64,000 bases of DNA from Mesostigma viride (lineage: Eukaryota; Streptophyta; Mesostigmatophyceae; Mesostigmatales; Mesostigmataceae): contig RPFO01000102.1 in NCBI GenBank assembly GCA_009746045.1, positions 1,762,483 to 1,826,482 of the forward strand. Reading direction: 5' to 3'. The notes beneath the pieces are model-generated. The model searched no databases and was not told the origin of the DNA. It worked only from the letters and a program-made list of their open reading frames with translations. Of this stretch, positions 27,701 through 37,670 are shown one piece after another (within the stretch, counting starts at the first letter, position 1; each line of letters begins with the position of its first letter). The translations under genes and the position numbers were made by a program.

Positions 27701-30700
27701 ATGAAGACGTCCTTGACAGCTGATGCAGCTGTAAGTATGTCTGACCCTATGCATCCTCGTGCTGGGCACGAGGGTGGACCTCTCATTTTGAGAGAAACCA
27801 ATGTACAACCACAGAGGGGTGTGAAGGCCTCTGGTGGTATGCATGTGGTCCCTGCTGGCGGTCCAGGTGTTGGGCATGAGCAGGGTGACTCAGGCTCTGA
27901 GTCAGAACAGGATGGAAGTCAGCATGGTGATGCTGGACAACCTGACAGCACAGTCCTGACTGTGCCAGGGACTGCTTCCTCTGTGTACCAGGAGTTGGGT
28001 GCCCGAATCCACAACATGTTTGGGCATGCCACTTCTCTGTCAAACAACTTTGCCTTCCGTATGGGCAGGGCACCCCTTCTTAAGGCGTGTCAGCAAGCTG
28101 CCTCACGGTGTAAGTGCCAGTTGTCCTCCAACAAGCCCAGGAAATCACATGCCAAAGCTCTACCTCAGAGCATTGGTGATCTGCAGTGTGATATCCAACA
28201 CATCAGGGGCATGCAACTGTTGGTGTGCGTGGACAGGTACACGAAATACAAGGTGCTGGAGCATTTACCTTCTATGAAGAACAGGTACTTGCTGGCTGCC
28301 CTGCAGAATGTAAGAGCCAAGTTTCCTACCACAAGGATCCAGGTGGACATGCAGTTTCAGCATCTCAAGGGTGATCCTACCCTTCCTGAGTTGCTGGTTA
28401 CACCTAGGGAGGCTCATGGGCAGCAGGGTGCTATCGAGAGGGCAATCCAGGAGGTCAAGAAATTGATCATCTCTGAAGACTGGGTACCCTTGTCTGCACC
28501 TGCACTTGTCAGGAGTGCATGGCTGAGGAACGTGGAGCAGCAGCTGAACAGCAGGGTTAACTTCTACTATGATGGAGTTGCTGTCAGCCCAATGGGTCTA
28601 TATCATGGCCTGTGCCCACCACATGTGCTGGAGGGCTGGAAACATGCTGCACATGTCACCTTTGCCAAGCTGAGGGAGAAGGACCGGGGTTGGAAGATGC
28701 TGGAGCCACAAGTGGGTCAGAAGGTCCTAGCTTGGAAGGAACCTAGCCTTTATGGCAAACGTGGTAGCTGGAGTCCTGGGGTGGTTACCCAGGTTGATGA
28801 AGCTAGCCACGCATGCTTGGTCAGCATGGAGGACGAACCAAAGCATGTACACCGGCTGAGTTGGTCATATGTCAAGCCTAACCTGATGAATGAGGGCAGT
28901 CAGGCACAAGGCTCACAGGATCTGCAGGATTTTCAGGTCCCAGGTGACATCACTGACGCAACGACCACATCTGTTGCAGGGGAATCTGTCAGCCCTGGCC
29001 AGGTTGCAGAGGTACTTGTTGAACAGGCTGCAAGGTCAACAGCTGGGGAGTCAACTGTCAAGCCCAAGGCACTAACCAAGCCCAGGGGGACAAGTTTGGC
29101 TGGATTGATTGGGGCTCTACAAAGGGCCAAGAAGCAGCCCAAGGTAGCCAAGCTCAGGTGGCATGGCAATCTGGGGCTGGACACTGCCTTAGAGGTAGAC
29201 ACTAATTCTCAGGTCTCCATTATTGGGACCAGGGCTGCAGCAGGGTACAGCATGTCTGAACCCAGCTATCAGTTTGTGTCTGACTTCAGTGGCGGGGTAC
29301 ACGTGAAGGTACTGGGTGAGGTATTCATTCCTATCCTTGGACAGGACACTGCTTTTTGTGTCTTGGAGGGCTATCAAGGACCTGCTCTTCTGGGGCAGAA
29401 TTTCCTATGCCAGGATGGGGTAGTGATCACGTCCTCTCTCCTGACTAAGGAAGGGGCTGGTCAGGTCCCACTGATTAATTTCAGGACCACTCACCTATCA
29501 CGTGCAGTAACCAGGACGGTTAAGCGTGTGCAAGTGTGCCAGGGGCAGGAGCCCTTGGTTGATGACCTCATACTGCCAGCTGCTAGTCATCCAAGCAGTT
29601 TGGGCATTGGTCCTCACTCACTTGCTGGACACAGCCCTATCAACTACCAAGGCCTGGTGAAGCTCATGTCCTCTCCCATTATGTGTCCCCAGGTCACACT
29701 GGGTCTGATTAAATCTGGGGAGGACTGGATCTCCAAGAAATGCGTGGAACCTGTCAATGACCTGCCTCCTGCACGACGTCTACTCAAGCTCAAGTTTGTC
29801 ATCAAGATGAAGGAGGTGGACGGGGTCAAGGTACCACATGTCAGGCCAGTGCTGAATGAGTTCAAGGGTACTGGTGAGTGCACTGCTGAGGAGTTGTATA
29901 CCCCTGGCATGCTGCATGATACTTGGAGGCTGCTGCTGTGTGTCTTTCTAGGCCTTCTCAACAAGGGCTTGGACTATGGCTCAGTGGTGATAGACTTCAA
30001 GAGGGCATTTCTGGAGGGTGATGCAGATGTGGCACAGGAAAAGTGGGAGGGCAAGACGCCTTTCTATGTTAGGGTGCCTGCTGTATGGAAAAGGGACATC
30101 CACACGGAGTTCCTTAAAATCCTCAAGGGCCTGGAGGGCCTGAGGTCAAGTCCAATAATCTGGAGGGAGACTCTCAACCGTTTCCTGAAGGAGCATTGCA
30201 ACTTGAAGGTCTCTCCTGTAGACCCCTGTCTGTTTCTGGGGCAATGGGAAGGCCTGCCAGTGTATGCTTCGCTGCACGGGGATGACCTACATCTGATAGC
30301 TCCCACGTCGTGGCTTAAGGAGCTGATCTCCATCATTAAGTCCAAGTTTCCTCTGGGTAGGGAGCAATGGCAGGTGGAGAATGAGCCTCTGCTGTTTGTG
30401 GGCATGGAGGCCACACTGGTGAAGAAGGGAGGGGAGTGGCGTATGCTGCTGGTGGGGGGCAATGACTATCAAGAGACCCTCATTAGCAAGCTTCCTCCAA
30501 CCATCACACAGGCACTGTGTCCCATGGTGAGGGGCATGGTTGCTTGGGTGGCAGGCATTTCCAGGCCAGACCTTATGGTCATAGCCAGGTTGCCTGATGA
30601 CATGCTGGTGGAGCTAGGGTCTGCCAAGGTGGCTGATCAGGTCAGGGCTTCATCTGGCATTCTGTTGTCTGCAGTGGATTTATCACAACCCATTTGCATG

Positions 30701-31186
30701 GAGCTGTATGTGGATAGCTCAATGGACAGCAGGCAGGTCTCCAAGGTCAGGGGCAGGGCTGCAGGGCTCTTTGTGCTCAGACAGGAAGGCCTGGGGAGTT
30801 TGGTGAGCTGGTTTAGTCGCCTGCACAAACGGGTGGCTGTCAGCAGTGATGTGGCAGAATGCAGGGCTATTTGTGAAGGCATTCACACAAGCCTTTATCT
30901 GAAGGAGTTGCTTCATCAGATGACTTCTAACACTCCTTGGCCACTTCAGGTTACCACTCTTCTAAAAACAGACTCCATGGGGATGGTGCAGTTTGTGCAC
31001 AGGCAGATGGCCAGAAGTAGGGACTTGGATTATCTCCTTCTTAAGGAGTTGTCCTCCTTGGCCAATATTGAGCATATCCCTGGGGTTGACAATCCTGCTG
31101 ATGCTTTGACCAAGCTAGTGCAGAAGGCAGCAGTGCAATACAAGGTTCTTCAGTCTCTGATGGACCCATCTCAGCAAGCTGTCTAA
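27701..31186 (+). CDS. Copia-1 Pol: integrase, protease-like, RT, RNase H
   Basis: 1161 codons. Residues 100-140 hold a weak zinc site (IHNMFGH, CQQAASRCKC). The integrase triad is probably D in LQCDIQHI, D in IQVDMQFQ and E in GAIERAIQ (about 162, 215, 244). At about 490-580 a retropepsin-like unit (LEVDTNSQVSIIG, ALLGQNFL) lies after integrase, with Asn in place of the usual Gly. RT occupies 665-870 (VVIDFKRAFLEGD, LKGLEGLRSSPIIW); its metal-binding motif is HGDD instead of YVDD. RNase H ends the protein (YVDSSMDSR, SSDVAECRAICEG, VDNPADALTK). The coding sequence is poor in CpG. Confidence 0.88.
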   Translation: MKTSLTADAAVSMSDPMHPRAGHEGGPLILRETNVQPQRGVKASGGMHVVPAGGPGVGHEQGDSGSESEQDGSQHGDAGQPDSTVLTVPGTASSVYQELGARIHNMFGHATSLSNNFAFRMGRAPLLKACQQAASRCKCQLSSNKPRKSHAKALPQSIGDLQCDIQHIRGMQLLVCVDRYTKYKVLEHLPSMKNRYLLAALQNVRAKFPTTRIQVDMQFQHLKGDPTLPELLVTPREAHGQQGAIERAIQEVKKLIISEDWVPLSAPALVRSAWLRNVEQQLNSRVNFYYDGVAVSPMGLYHGLCPPHVLEGWKHAAHVTFAKLREKDRGWKMLEPQVGQKVLAWKEPSLYGKRGSWSPGVVTQVDEASHACLVSMEDEPKHVHRLSWSYVKPNLMNEGSQAQGSQDLQDFQVPGDITDATTTSVAGESVSPGQVAEVLVEQAARSTAGESTVKPKALTKPRGTSLAGLIGALQRAKKQPKVAKLRWHGNLGLDTALEVDTNSQVSIIGTRAAAGYSMSEPSYQFVSDFSGGVHVKVLGEVFIPILGQDTAFCVLEGYQGPALLGQNFLCQDGVVITSSLLTKEGAGQVPLINFRTTHLSRAVTRTVKRVQVCQGQEPLVDDLILPAASHPSSLGIGPHSLAGHSPINYQGLVKLMSSPIMCPQVTLGLIKSGEDWISKKCVEPVNDLPPARRLLKLKFVIKMKEVDGVKVPHVRPVLNEFKGTGECTAEELYTPGMLHDTWRLLLCVFLGLLNKGLDYGSVVIDFKRAFLEGDADVAQEKWEGKTPFYVRVPAVWKRDIHTEFLKILKGLEGLRSSPIIWRETLNRFLKEHCNLKVSPVDPCLFLGQWEGLPVYASLHGDDLHLIAPTSWLKELISIIKSKFPLGREQWQVENEPLLFVGMEATLVKKGGEWRMLLVGGNDYQETLISKLPPTITQALCPMVRGMVAWVAGISRPDLMVIARLPDDMLVELGSAKVADQVRASSGILLSAVDLSQPICMELYVDSSMDSRQVSKVRGRAAGLFVLRQEGLGSLVSWFSRLHKRVAVSSDVAECRAICEGIHTSLYLKELLHQMTSNTPWPLQVTTLLKTDSMGMVQFVHRQMARSRDLDYLLLKELSSLANIEHIPGVDNPADALTKLVQKAAVQYKVLQSLMDPSQQAV

Positions 31187-32135
31187 GCTGGTGCATGGTT
31201 ATAGGGCATTGGAGAGCAGATTGTGTGGTAGTGTCAGCATTGTGACTGGCATAATACCTGTATTTTAGTCTGTACTAAGGCTCATGGACCATGGTACACT
31301 CACTCTGATTTTAATCAGGATACAGCCAGGTTTTGGCTGGGGTTCATGCTGTTGACTACACAAGGTTGACAGGTCCATTACAGACCATGTATTCTATTTT
31401 AAAAGAAATGTATATTTGTACATACCTCTCACAATGGTCTGGGAACCTTTATTCTGGGGTTTATAGGGCGGGGTTCGATTCCCTGGTATTATGTTTCTAC
31501 AAGCTGGCCTGTTCAGGTGTTTGCCTGTTCAGACTTCCCTAGTTCCCCAGGGCAGGATTTAATTGTTGCCTATGTGTTTCATTTTGTCATTTGTTTGCTG
31601 TGGCAGTTTACCATCTGGCAAGTAGACGGGCGCCGTAAGACGGGCGCCAATAGACCCCTGTTGAGAGAATGACAGGCAAACTATTGTAATACGCCTTACT
31701 TTGTCAAGTGGTATTTTAATTGTCATGGATTTATTGTACTTATATTGAATATGTACTGGGTTTTATGGGATTAGTATCTGGGATTAATGTAACTCACCGC
31801 CAGAAGGTCATTGTACTGGAGGCTCTACCGAGGTGATGGGATTAATTCCTGGAGAAGACCTCATAGAATTAACCTGTATGTATTTAATTTTGTGTGCTTC
31901 TAATATCTGGTGGTACTCTGTAATGCCACTTCCATAGGTTTTCTCCATTTCTCATGAAATGGTTTTCCCTGTGGCAGATCTGTTTCTTTTCCAGTTCCTT
32001 AAAAGAAAGGGCTGGGGGAATGGCATTGGCCATTAAAGACATCTGTTCAAGCTTCAAGCTGGAGTGAAGGACATTTCAAGCTACTTCAAGGGTCCCTGGC
32101 AGGGGATGTGACCCCTAAAGAAAAGAAGGGATTGG
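31187..32135 (+). other. Copia-1 3' non-coding region
   Basis: 950 bp without a convincing frame. Holds two GGGCGCC boxes ten bases apart (31631-31650). A purine-rich AAAGAAAAGAAGGGATTGG (32117-32135) just before the 3' LTR is the likely polypurine tract. Confidence 0.6.
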
Positions 32136-32752
32136 AGTTAACGTAAAGGATTTACGTTAGATGGATAGAGATTGTTACGCTCTTTCCAACGGCACCTTGA
32201 ACGCCTCATTTGGTTAAGGAACGTAAAAGTTATGACGTTTCCTAGGCTGTGCCGACAGTACCCGGCGCGCCACTGTGGGCGCGTACGGACACAGGATGTA
32301 CAAGTGTCACTTTGATAGTCCGCAGGACGTTGACAGGACTTGTACAGGACTTGATGGTCAATTGATAGGTAGGCGCACTGTAGCGCGCCAGGACCTATGA
32401 GACAATTGATGCTGAGCAGTGTACGGATAGGTCCACAGGACTAGCCGTATGGACAATTGATAGATCTGCGCGCCAAAGGCGTGCCAGAGTCTGTGTAATC
32501 AATTGATTGACAGTTCAGCTGTGACAGTGCAGCTGAATACTTGGACGCGTCCCTAGTAAGCTATATGAGTGACTTGGTCACACCGGGACGCTAGTTCTTG
32601 CGTGCACGTTCTCTTGGCACTGCGACCCTGTCGTCTGTGCTGCGTGCAGTCTTGGAAGTGACGTGACTTACGTCTGTGTTTCCTGATTGTTAATAAAGGC
32701 AACTTCCTGCAAGAACCATGGCGGAATTCGTGGCATTCTTACCCTCACAACT
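32136..32752 (+). repeat. Copia-1 3' LTR
   Basis: 617 bp copy of 24923-25539 with differences only at the bases corresponding to GACTAG/GAGCAG (about 25205). Followed by the CGATC duplication. Confidence 0.9.
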
Positions 32753-33065
32753 CGATCCGGGGTAGGGCGGGGTTGCTCCACCGGCGGCGGTGGTCATGGA
32801 GGTGCGCCCACGCCATGCCGATCCGTGTCGTCATGTCGTCCTCGCAGTCGGGAAGCCAACTGCCGAGCAGCTTGAAGCGGCCTGAAGGAGGGTAGTTGAC
32901 CTCGGCATCGTCTAAGAGGCGGAGTGTGGGTGGGGGCCCTGCCATGCCGAGGGCCAGGGCCTCCGTTTTGGGGCTGATTTCTAGACCAACCGCCTGAGCC
33001 TCGAGCGCCAGGCAGTCCAGCCAAAGTTGGGCAGACTCCGGCTTCTCGATGAGCGTGATGTAGGA
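32753..33065 (-). pseudogene. LINE ORF2 RT, upstream half of the split copy
   Basis: Minus strand reads ITLIEKPESAQLWLD, VGLEISPKTEALALGMAG, then FKLLGSWLPDCEDD and ends WSNPALPRI at the Copia-1 border. It starts right after where the YADD catalytic motif would be, so the copy is 5'-truncated inside RT. Continues at 24922. Confidence 0.8.
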
Positions 33066-33082
33066 ATACTACTATGTATTAT

Positions 33083-34038
33083 ACTAGCGATGACCCCTCG
33101 ACTCGCGCCTCCTGGGCGGACCTGCTCAAGAGCCAGGTATCCTCTACCACGACCGCCATCACCACCAAGCTCCAGGAGCTGGAAGACACGCGCCGCGAGG
33201 CCGCTGACCGCGACCGTCGCCGCTGCCGGGTCATCCTCAGGCGCTTCGACATGCCGCCGGAGGAGACCCCGGACTCTCTTCTCGACGAGCTGAAGAAACA
33301 GCTCTTGGCGTGCATACATGCAGCTGCCAGGTGCGATACTGCAGGGCGCCTACCGCCTGCCCCATCCACGGGCCAAGGCTGGGCCCCCTCCAGTGGTCCT
33401 CACCTTCAGCGACATCACAGCCCGAGTTCGGTTCCTCTCTCGCCGCAAGAAGCTGGTGGACACCTCCTGGTCGGTTGACGACGACCTGACGCCAGCCCAG
33501 CAGCAGCAACGCCGCGATCAGTGGCCCGACTACATCCGCCACAAGACCAACCCCGAGAAGCCCCAAGTGTACTGGCGGGGCGGGGACCTCTATGTCAACA
33601 AGAAACTGTGGAAGCCCCCCCGGGCTTCCCCGGGATAGAGCACTCCAGCTAGTTGTCTAGATGGGGGCAATCGATTATGGGATAGCTTAGGCATTACAGC
33701 ACTTGAAACGATATTAGCGCACAGCGTTATAGTACCTTCAACTAGCTCTAGCACCTTGTGGCCATCAGCTTGCGCCTTAATTAGCCGACGTCTTGAGCCC
33801 ACCTCACATTTGTAGCATAAGCTATGCGTCAGCCTACCTATGGTATAATTGCACCCACAGTGTTGCGCCCCGGCACCATGCCGTGGAGAGAGCGCTCTGT
33901 GCATGGCCTGCCCACCTGCGGCAGTGAGAGAAGCTAGGGCGCCCTCCCTCCTTCTCGCTGTGTATATAGGGTTGAAGGTTCCTTTACTCTGTATTGGCAC
34001 CCACGTGACGCAGTCACGTGCTTATTAATTAATTAATT
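33083..34038 (+). mobile_element. LINE family B copy with ORF1 and 3' UTR
   Basis: Plus strand, bounded by the 12-bp duplication ACTATGTATTAT (33071-33082 and 34039-34050). Contains an ORF1 with one frame break, a 365-bp 3' UTR, the hairpin CACGTGAC-GCA-GTCACGTG (34002-34020) and a TTAATT tail. No RT, as in the copy at 22835. Confidence 0.8.
33092..33638 (+). pseudogene. LINE ORF1 with one frame break
   Basis: First part (to about 33325): a coiled-coil stretch (STTTAITTKLQELEDTRREA) and the RRM start (VILRRFDMPPEETPDSLL). Second part, in another frame from about 33318: AYRLPHPRAKAGPPPVVLTF, RVRFLSRRKKLVDTSW, DDDLTPAQQQQRRDQWP and VYWRGGDLYVNKKLW. The break near 33318-33330 makes it a pseudogene unless it is a sequence error. 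Confidence 0.75.
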
Positions 34039-34227
34039 ACTATGTATTATTGTAATGTGATACTTGACTCATGCTTTATTAATTGCTAGTCAAGTCAATC
34101 TTGATTCGCTTCCTACTTAAATATTATTGAATACGACCAGCTTTTCACCTCAGTGGTTTCAAGCCCTTTTCACACCAGTGCGTCAGAGGGATTCGGAAGG
34201 GCGGGGTACCGCCGGTATCTGCCTGCC

Positions 34228-34280
34228 ATGTTGGCTAAATTCATCATGTTGCTGCCTGTGTTCGCAGTTCCTGTGTGCCA
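34228..34280 (+). CDS. Possible signal-peptide exon of the HSP70 gene
   Basis: ATG followed by a hydrophobic stretch (MLAKFIMLLPVFAVPVC), suitable as an ER signal peptide for a BiP-type protein whose ATPase exon starts 140 bp downstream. No convincing donor was identified, so this is a weak candidate. Confidence 0.3.
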
Positions 34281-34419
34281 TTTGGTTTCGTTTCCTGGAA
34301 ATCTATGGACCTATGCGGGCAAGTGGCTGATTGAATTTTGACAAAACATGTCTTGTGTATGCTCGGACCAACGCTCGCGTGCCCACAGTCCTCTGGATCG
34401 AGTTTGCAAGCCGTACTAG

Positions 34420-34678
34420 CACAAGATCCATGGGGAGGTGCCTGACCAGGAAGTGGGCCTGGATAACATCATCGGCATTGACCTGGGCACAACCTACTCC
34501 TGCGTCGGAATATACAGGGATAAGCTCGTGCACATTCTGCACAATGATCAAGGCAACCGCATCACTCCCTCCTGGGTGGCGTTCACGGACACCTTGGAGC
34601 GGCTCCTGGGGGAGGCCGCCAAGAACCAGGTCAGCCGTAAACCTGCGCGGTCCATCTTTGACGTTAAAAGACTAATTT
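34420..34678 (+). CDS. HSP70 (BiP-like) exon: start of the ATPase domain
   Basis: In phase 0 right after a CTAG acceptor: [19 protein letters not shown], then [13 protein letters not shown] (phosphate-binding loop), [14 protein letters not shown] (the Trp is typical of ER BiP) and [10 protein letters not shown]. Hsp70 chaperones bind unfolded protein in an ATP cycle. After KRLI homology stops. About 15 residues normally preceding PFKVV are not found, and the next exon is at 57250. A GT at 34679 is a possible but unverified donor. Confidence 0.85.
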
Positions 34679-34785
34679 GTAGAAAGGGAGTCCATGTAGA
34701 GAGGCACTGAGTTCCTTTTAAATTGTGAGAGCTCTTTGTCTAATGTAATGTGGGATTCCAAACCTGTAGCATGCACGTGTATATA

Positions 34786-34950
34786 CCTCCAGGCCGTTTC
34801 CGGTTTCCTAGTAGGCTAAACCGGTTTCCTAGTAGACTAAACCGGTTTACTAGTAGACTATACCGGTTTACTAGTAGACTATACCGGGATTACTAGTAAA
34901 TAAACCGGTTAACTAGTAGAGTATACCGGTTTCATTGTAGACTACAGGTG
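34786..34950. repeat. 21-bp tandem repeat (ACCGGTTT-CTAGTAGACTA)
   Basis: Seven or so units of about 21 bp, each with the palindromes ACCGGT and ACTAGT, in the first part of the giant HSP70 intron. No function visible. Confidence 0.85.
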
Positions 34951-35274
34951 GTCCAAATATTCGGCAGTGGGGAGACATGAATGGTTCAACCGGCTGTGAG
35001 TACTGTGCAACCCTGTGTCCACCGCCGGGCTGGCCCAGCCATGGCCTATTCAAACCTCGCAAACTCGCCATTCCCTGTCCCATCTATTCAGAAACCTCGT
35101 GTGCTAGGCTCGTCGGGCCCCTTCACCCATTCAGCCACCTGCTGTCTGGTACATGACGCTGAGAGTTTCGTGGACCATGCTGCCATGTGTGCTGGCATGC
35201 CATCCACGTCGTGCGGCTGCAGGTTTGACGACAGCGAGGTCCAGAGTGGCATGAAGCACTTCCCCTCCGGGTTG

Positions 35275-35402
35275 GCAAATACGTGTACGGGGTATAATAC
35301 GCGGACCTAAAATACGTGTATTATACGCGGGGGGTGTGAAATACGCGGCGGTGTATAATACGCGACTGTGTAATATATACGGGGCGGTATAATACGCGAC
35401 AG
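35275..35402. repeat. Cluster of AATACGCG/ATACGTG boxes
   Basis: About seven copies of TATAATACGCG or ATACGTGTA-like strings in 125 bp. A related run (AAATACGCGTATACACGG) is at about 57165-57185 on the other side of the intron. Confidence 0.7.
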
Positions 35403-35790
35403 TTTTTTTGGTCCAATTGTCAGTCATGCACCCAATTAGCACGCTCCTTGATGATGGTCATGCAGTTATTGCAACTGAAATTTGTTGTATATGCTTATTT
35501 ATTAACATAATCCATTTGCGCCCTGCAATCCTATCTGATTATGATGTGTTAAATGCAGGGGGGAGCAGGCTGCAATGGGAATTGTAAGGAGAGCCATCCA
35601 CTACCGTATATAATGCATGAGAGGATATAAGACACAATTAAGGACCATGCTCTCAAGGATCCCACAACAAGTTCCATACACATACACATGCACATGTGCA
35701 CACACATTCATCATTGACAAAATGCACAACAGCATGCACCCCCGCTGCCATGGAGATTACTCCACGTTGGTCCATGCAATTATATAAGGC
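35403..35790. other. HSP70 intron, no gene seen
   Basis: AT-rich sequence with CA-rich stretches around 35680-35710. No coding motif on either strand. Confidence 0.5.
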
Positions 35791-36081
35791 CTCATGGGCC
35801 TGGTAGGTGAGGTAGAACTGCGTGGGTGTCATCGCCTTCCCCACTCACGGGACAAGGCGGCTCCCCCACCAGTTCTGCTCACCTTCCCCTCCCGTGAGGA
35901 CAAGCAGCGGTTCCTCTCTCGTCGCAAGCGGTTGCACGACCTCACCTGGACGCTGGACGACGACCTGACCCCCGCTCAGCAGCAGCAGCGACGCGACCTG
36001 TGGCCGGAGTACCTCCGCCACAAGCAGGACCCCCAGAAGCCCAAGGTGTACTGGAGGGGCGGGGACCTGATGAATAACCAC
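35791..36081 (+). pseudogene. LINE ORF1, left part, interrupted by the LARD
   Basis: Starts MGLVGEVELRGCHRLPHSRD, 5'-truncated, and shows the same blocks as the other ORF1 copies (KQRFLSRRKRLHDLTW, DDDLTPAQQQQRRDLWP, VYWRGGDL). It breaks at 36081. The reading resumes at 43613 as KMWTPPAG and stop. Confidence 0.85.
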
Positions 36082-37657
36082 TGTTGCGTCCAAGCCTATT
36101 TAATTAGGTTCCTTTAGTGGACAGTTTGGCGCAACAATGTGAAATAGGCGAAGTCTTAGTGTTCAACTATTTAGGAATATTTGTACAGCCGGTTCATACG
36201 GCGTTGTACTTGCTATTCAGTGGTTTTGTAGTACTTTCGGTACTTTGGTTTATCTGTAGGTGCGCAGCATGTCAATGTGCGTGGACCTATATACGAAGGC
36301 AAAATGAAAAAAGTTAAAACGTTAGCCGCCGACAATCTGGAGCGTCCGATGATGGATCCAACGGACGCGATAAACCCGCTAAGTTAGCGGCTCGGGTCGT
36401 CCGTACAAATACTAAATCACCAAACAACCAATACAAAACAAGCAAACTACGGAAAACAAACGGCCTTCGGCCCCAACCGCATAGACGCGACGCGAGGGAT
36501 TGGGGCCGTCGGATGGTGGAGGCGTTGTCCCCAACCCGAGGGGCGACGGGTTGACTGGGGTAAAGGTGGCGCAAGCCACCGGAGGTGGGCGGGGGCGGCC
36601 AAGTGCCTGTGGCAGTTTGGAACAAAATTCTACTACAGTATTGTTGTTGTTGTTGTTGTTGTTTCCCACTCTGCGAGTTGAGACTTGAGAAGTGAGAACG
36701 TATCTTACAGCATCGGATCACTGGCACCTAATCTACAGGCACCTAATCATGTGCGGCATGGGCCACAACAACAAACAACAAGGAATGTCACAGAACCCAA
36801 ACAACAAGGAATGTCACAGAACGTCACAGATTGCCATAATGTGACGAGATAATTCTGAAGGTATGCCGACAGGCACATTCTTTTCGATGTCCTGTGGTGA
36901 GATGATTTTAGCAATTACCCAGCAAGCCCACATGATGGGCATACTGGATATTAAGACACGTTGGGAAAATCATTGTTTGTTAAACTCAGGTCTTTAATTA
37001 TCGCCCAAAGGCCAATCTGACACGATAATGCTGAAGATTATGATGTTCGCACAGAACTTTTATCCACGACGAAAACTGCAGGCATGTGTGAGTCATCAGA
37101 CAAGACCACCGAGCAATCTGCGCTCCATACACACAGGAAGTTTTGCAACATCACTCCATGGAATTTTGCTCCATGGAAGTCGTTTTGGGTCGTACAGTCA
37201 ATTCGTGTGAACCGTAGCGCCCTAGAGATCTCGGTTGACCATGCGTCCAAGCAGTGCTGCTTGGCACTGCTTGGCAATGCCGTGAGACGCCAAGGTTAAT
37301 AGTGTGTGGGAACGTTCACCATTGTCACCCCCGGAATGAATGAAATGAATTGAGTTAATCTCTTTCTCTTTCCGGCTGGGTCACGCCCGCGGGTTTAGGA
37401 AATGCATGGTCCTGAATTCCTGTCGTAAATGCTACATGTACCTCGGGAGGCATTAGCCACGCTTCCCTAGAGGTTGTCTCACCGCAGGCTTGAACCGGCC
37501 AGGGTCAACTGCGCCAGGTCAATTATGTTAGATTAGTTATCGTCCATACTAGTCATGGTGTGGATTGCGTAGATTAATATAGCGACCACTGTTCATAATG
37601 GTCTATTATGAATCAGGTGTAGATCTTTCGCAGCCGGCAGTCAGCCGGGATGTAAAA
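36082..37657 (+). repeat. LARD 5' LTR with 889-bp extra segment
   Basis: 36082-36288 and 37178-37657 match the two contiguous halves of the right LTR. 36289-37177 has no counterpart there. Confidence 0.85.
36289..37177. other. 889-bp segment present in only one LARD LTR
   Basis: Starts TATACGAAGGC and ends with the doubled CCATGGAATTTTGCTCCATGG-type motif. Contains a (TTG)n run near 36640 and a duplicated ACAAGGAATGTCACAGA. No clean target duplication, so I cannot tell an insertion here from a deletion in the right LTR. Confidence 0.6.
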
Positions 37658-37658
37658 C

Positions 37659-37670
37659 TGGACTCGGAGG
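37659..37670 (+). other. LARD primer-binding site
   Basis: TGGACTCGGAGG one base after the LTR, continuing AATCC. Identical to the chromovirus PBS. Confidence 0.8.

Larger units (their letters stand above)
24923..32752 (+). mobile_element. Copia-1: complete, young Copia-type element of unusual layout
   Basis: 7,830 bp, plus strand. LTRs 24923-25539 and 32136-32752 (617 bp, two differences seen) lie between CGATC duplications (24918-24922, 32753-32757). The insertion splits an antisense LINE ORF2, and joining the flanks restores that reading. Contents: a GC-rich ORF (25564-26274), gag (26444-27559), pol (27701-31186) and a 950-bp non-coding tail. LTR ends are AGTT...AACT, not TG...CA. Confidence 0.92.

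Noticed and set aside
23848-34020. CACGTG palindromes as host promoter G-boxes
   Set aside because: All three occurrences sit at the same place, the 3' end of LINE copies next to the tail, so a LINE terminal hairpin explains them better.
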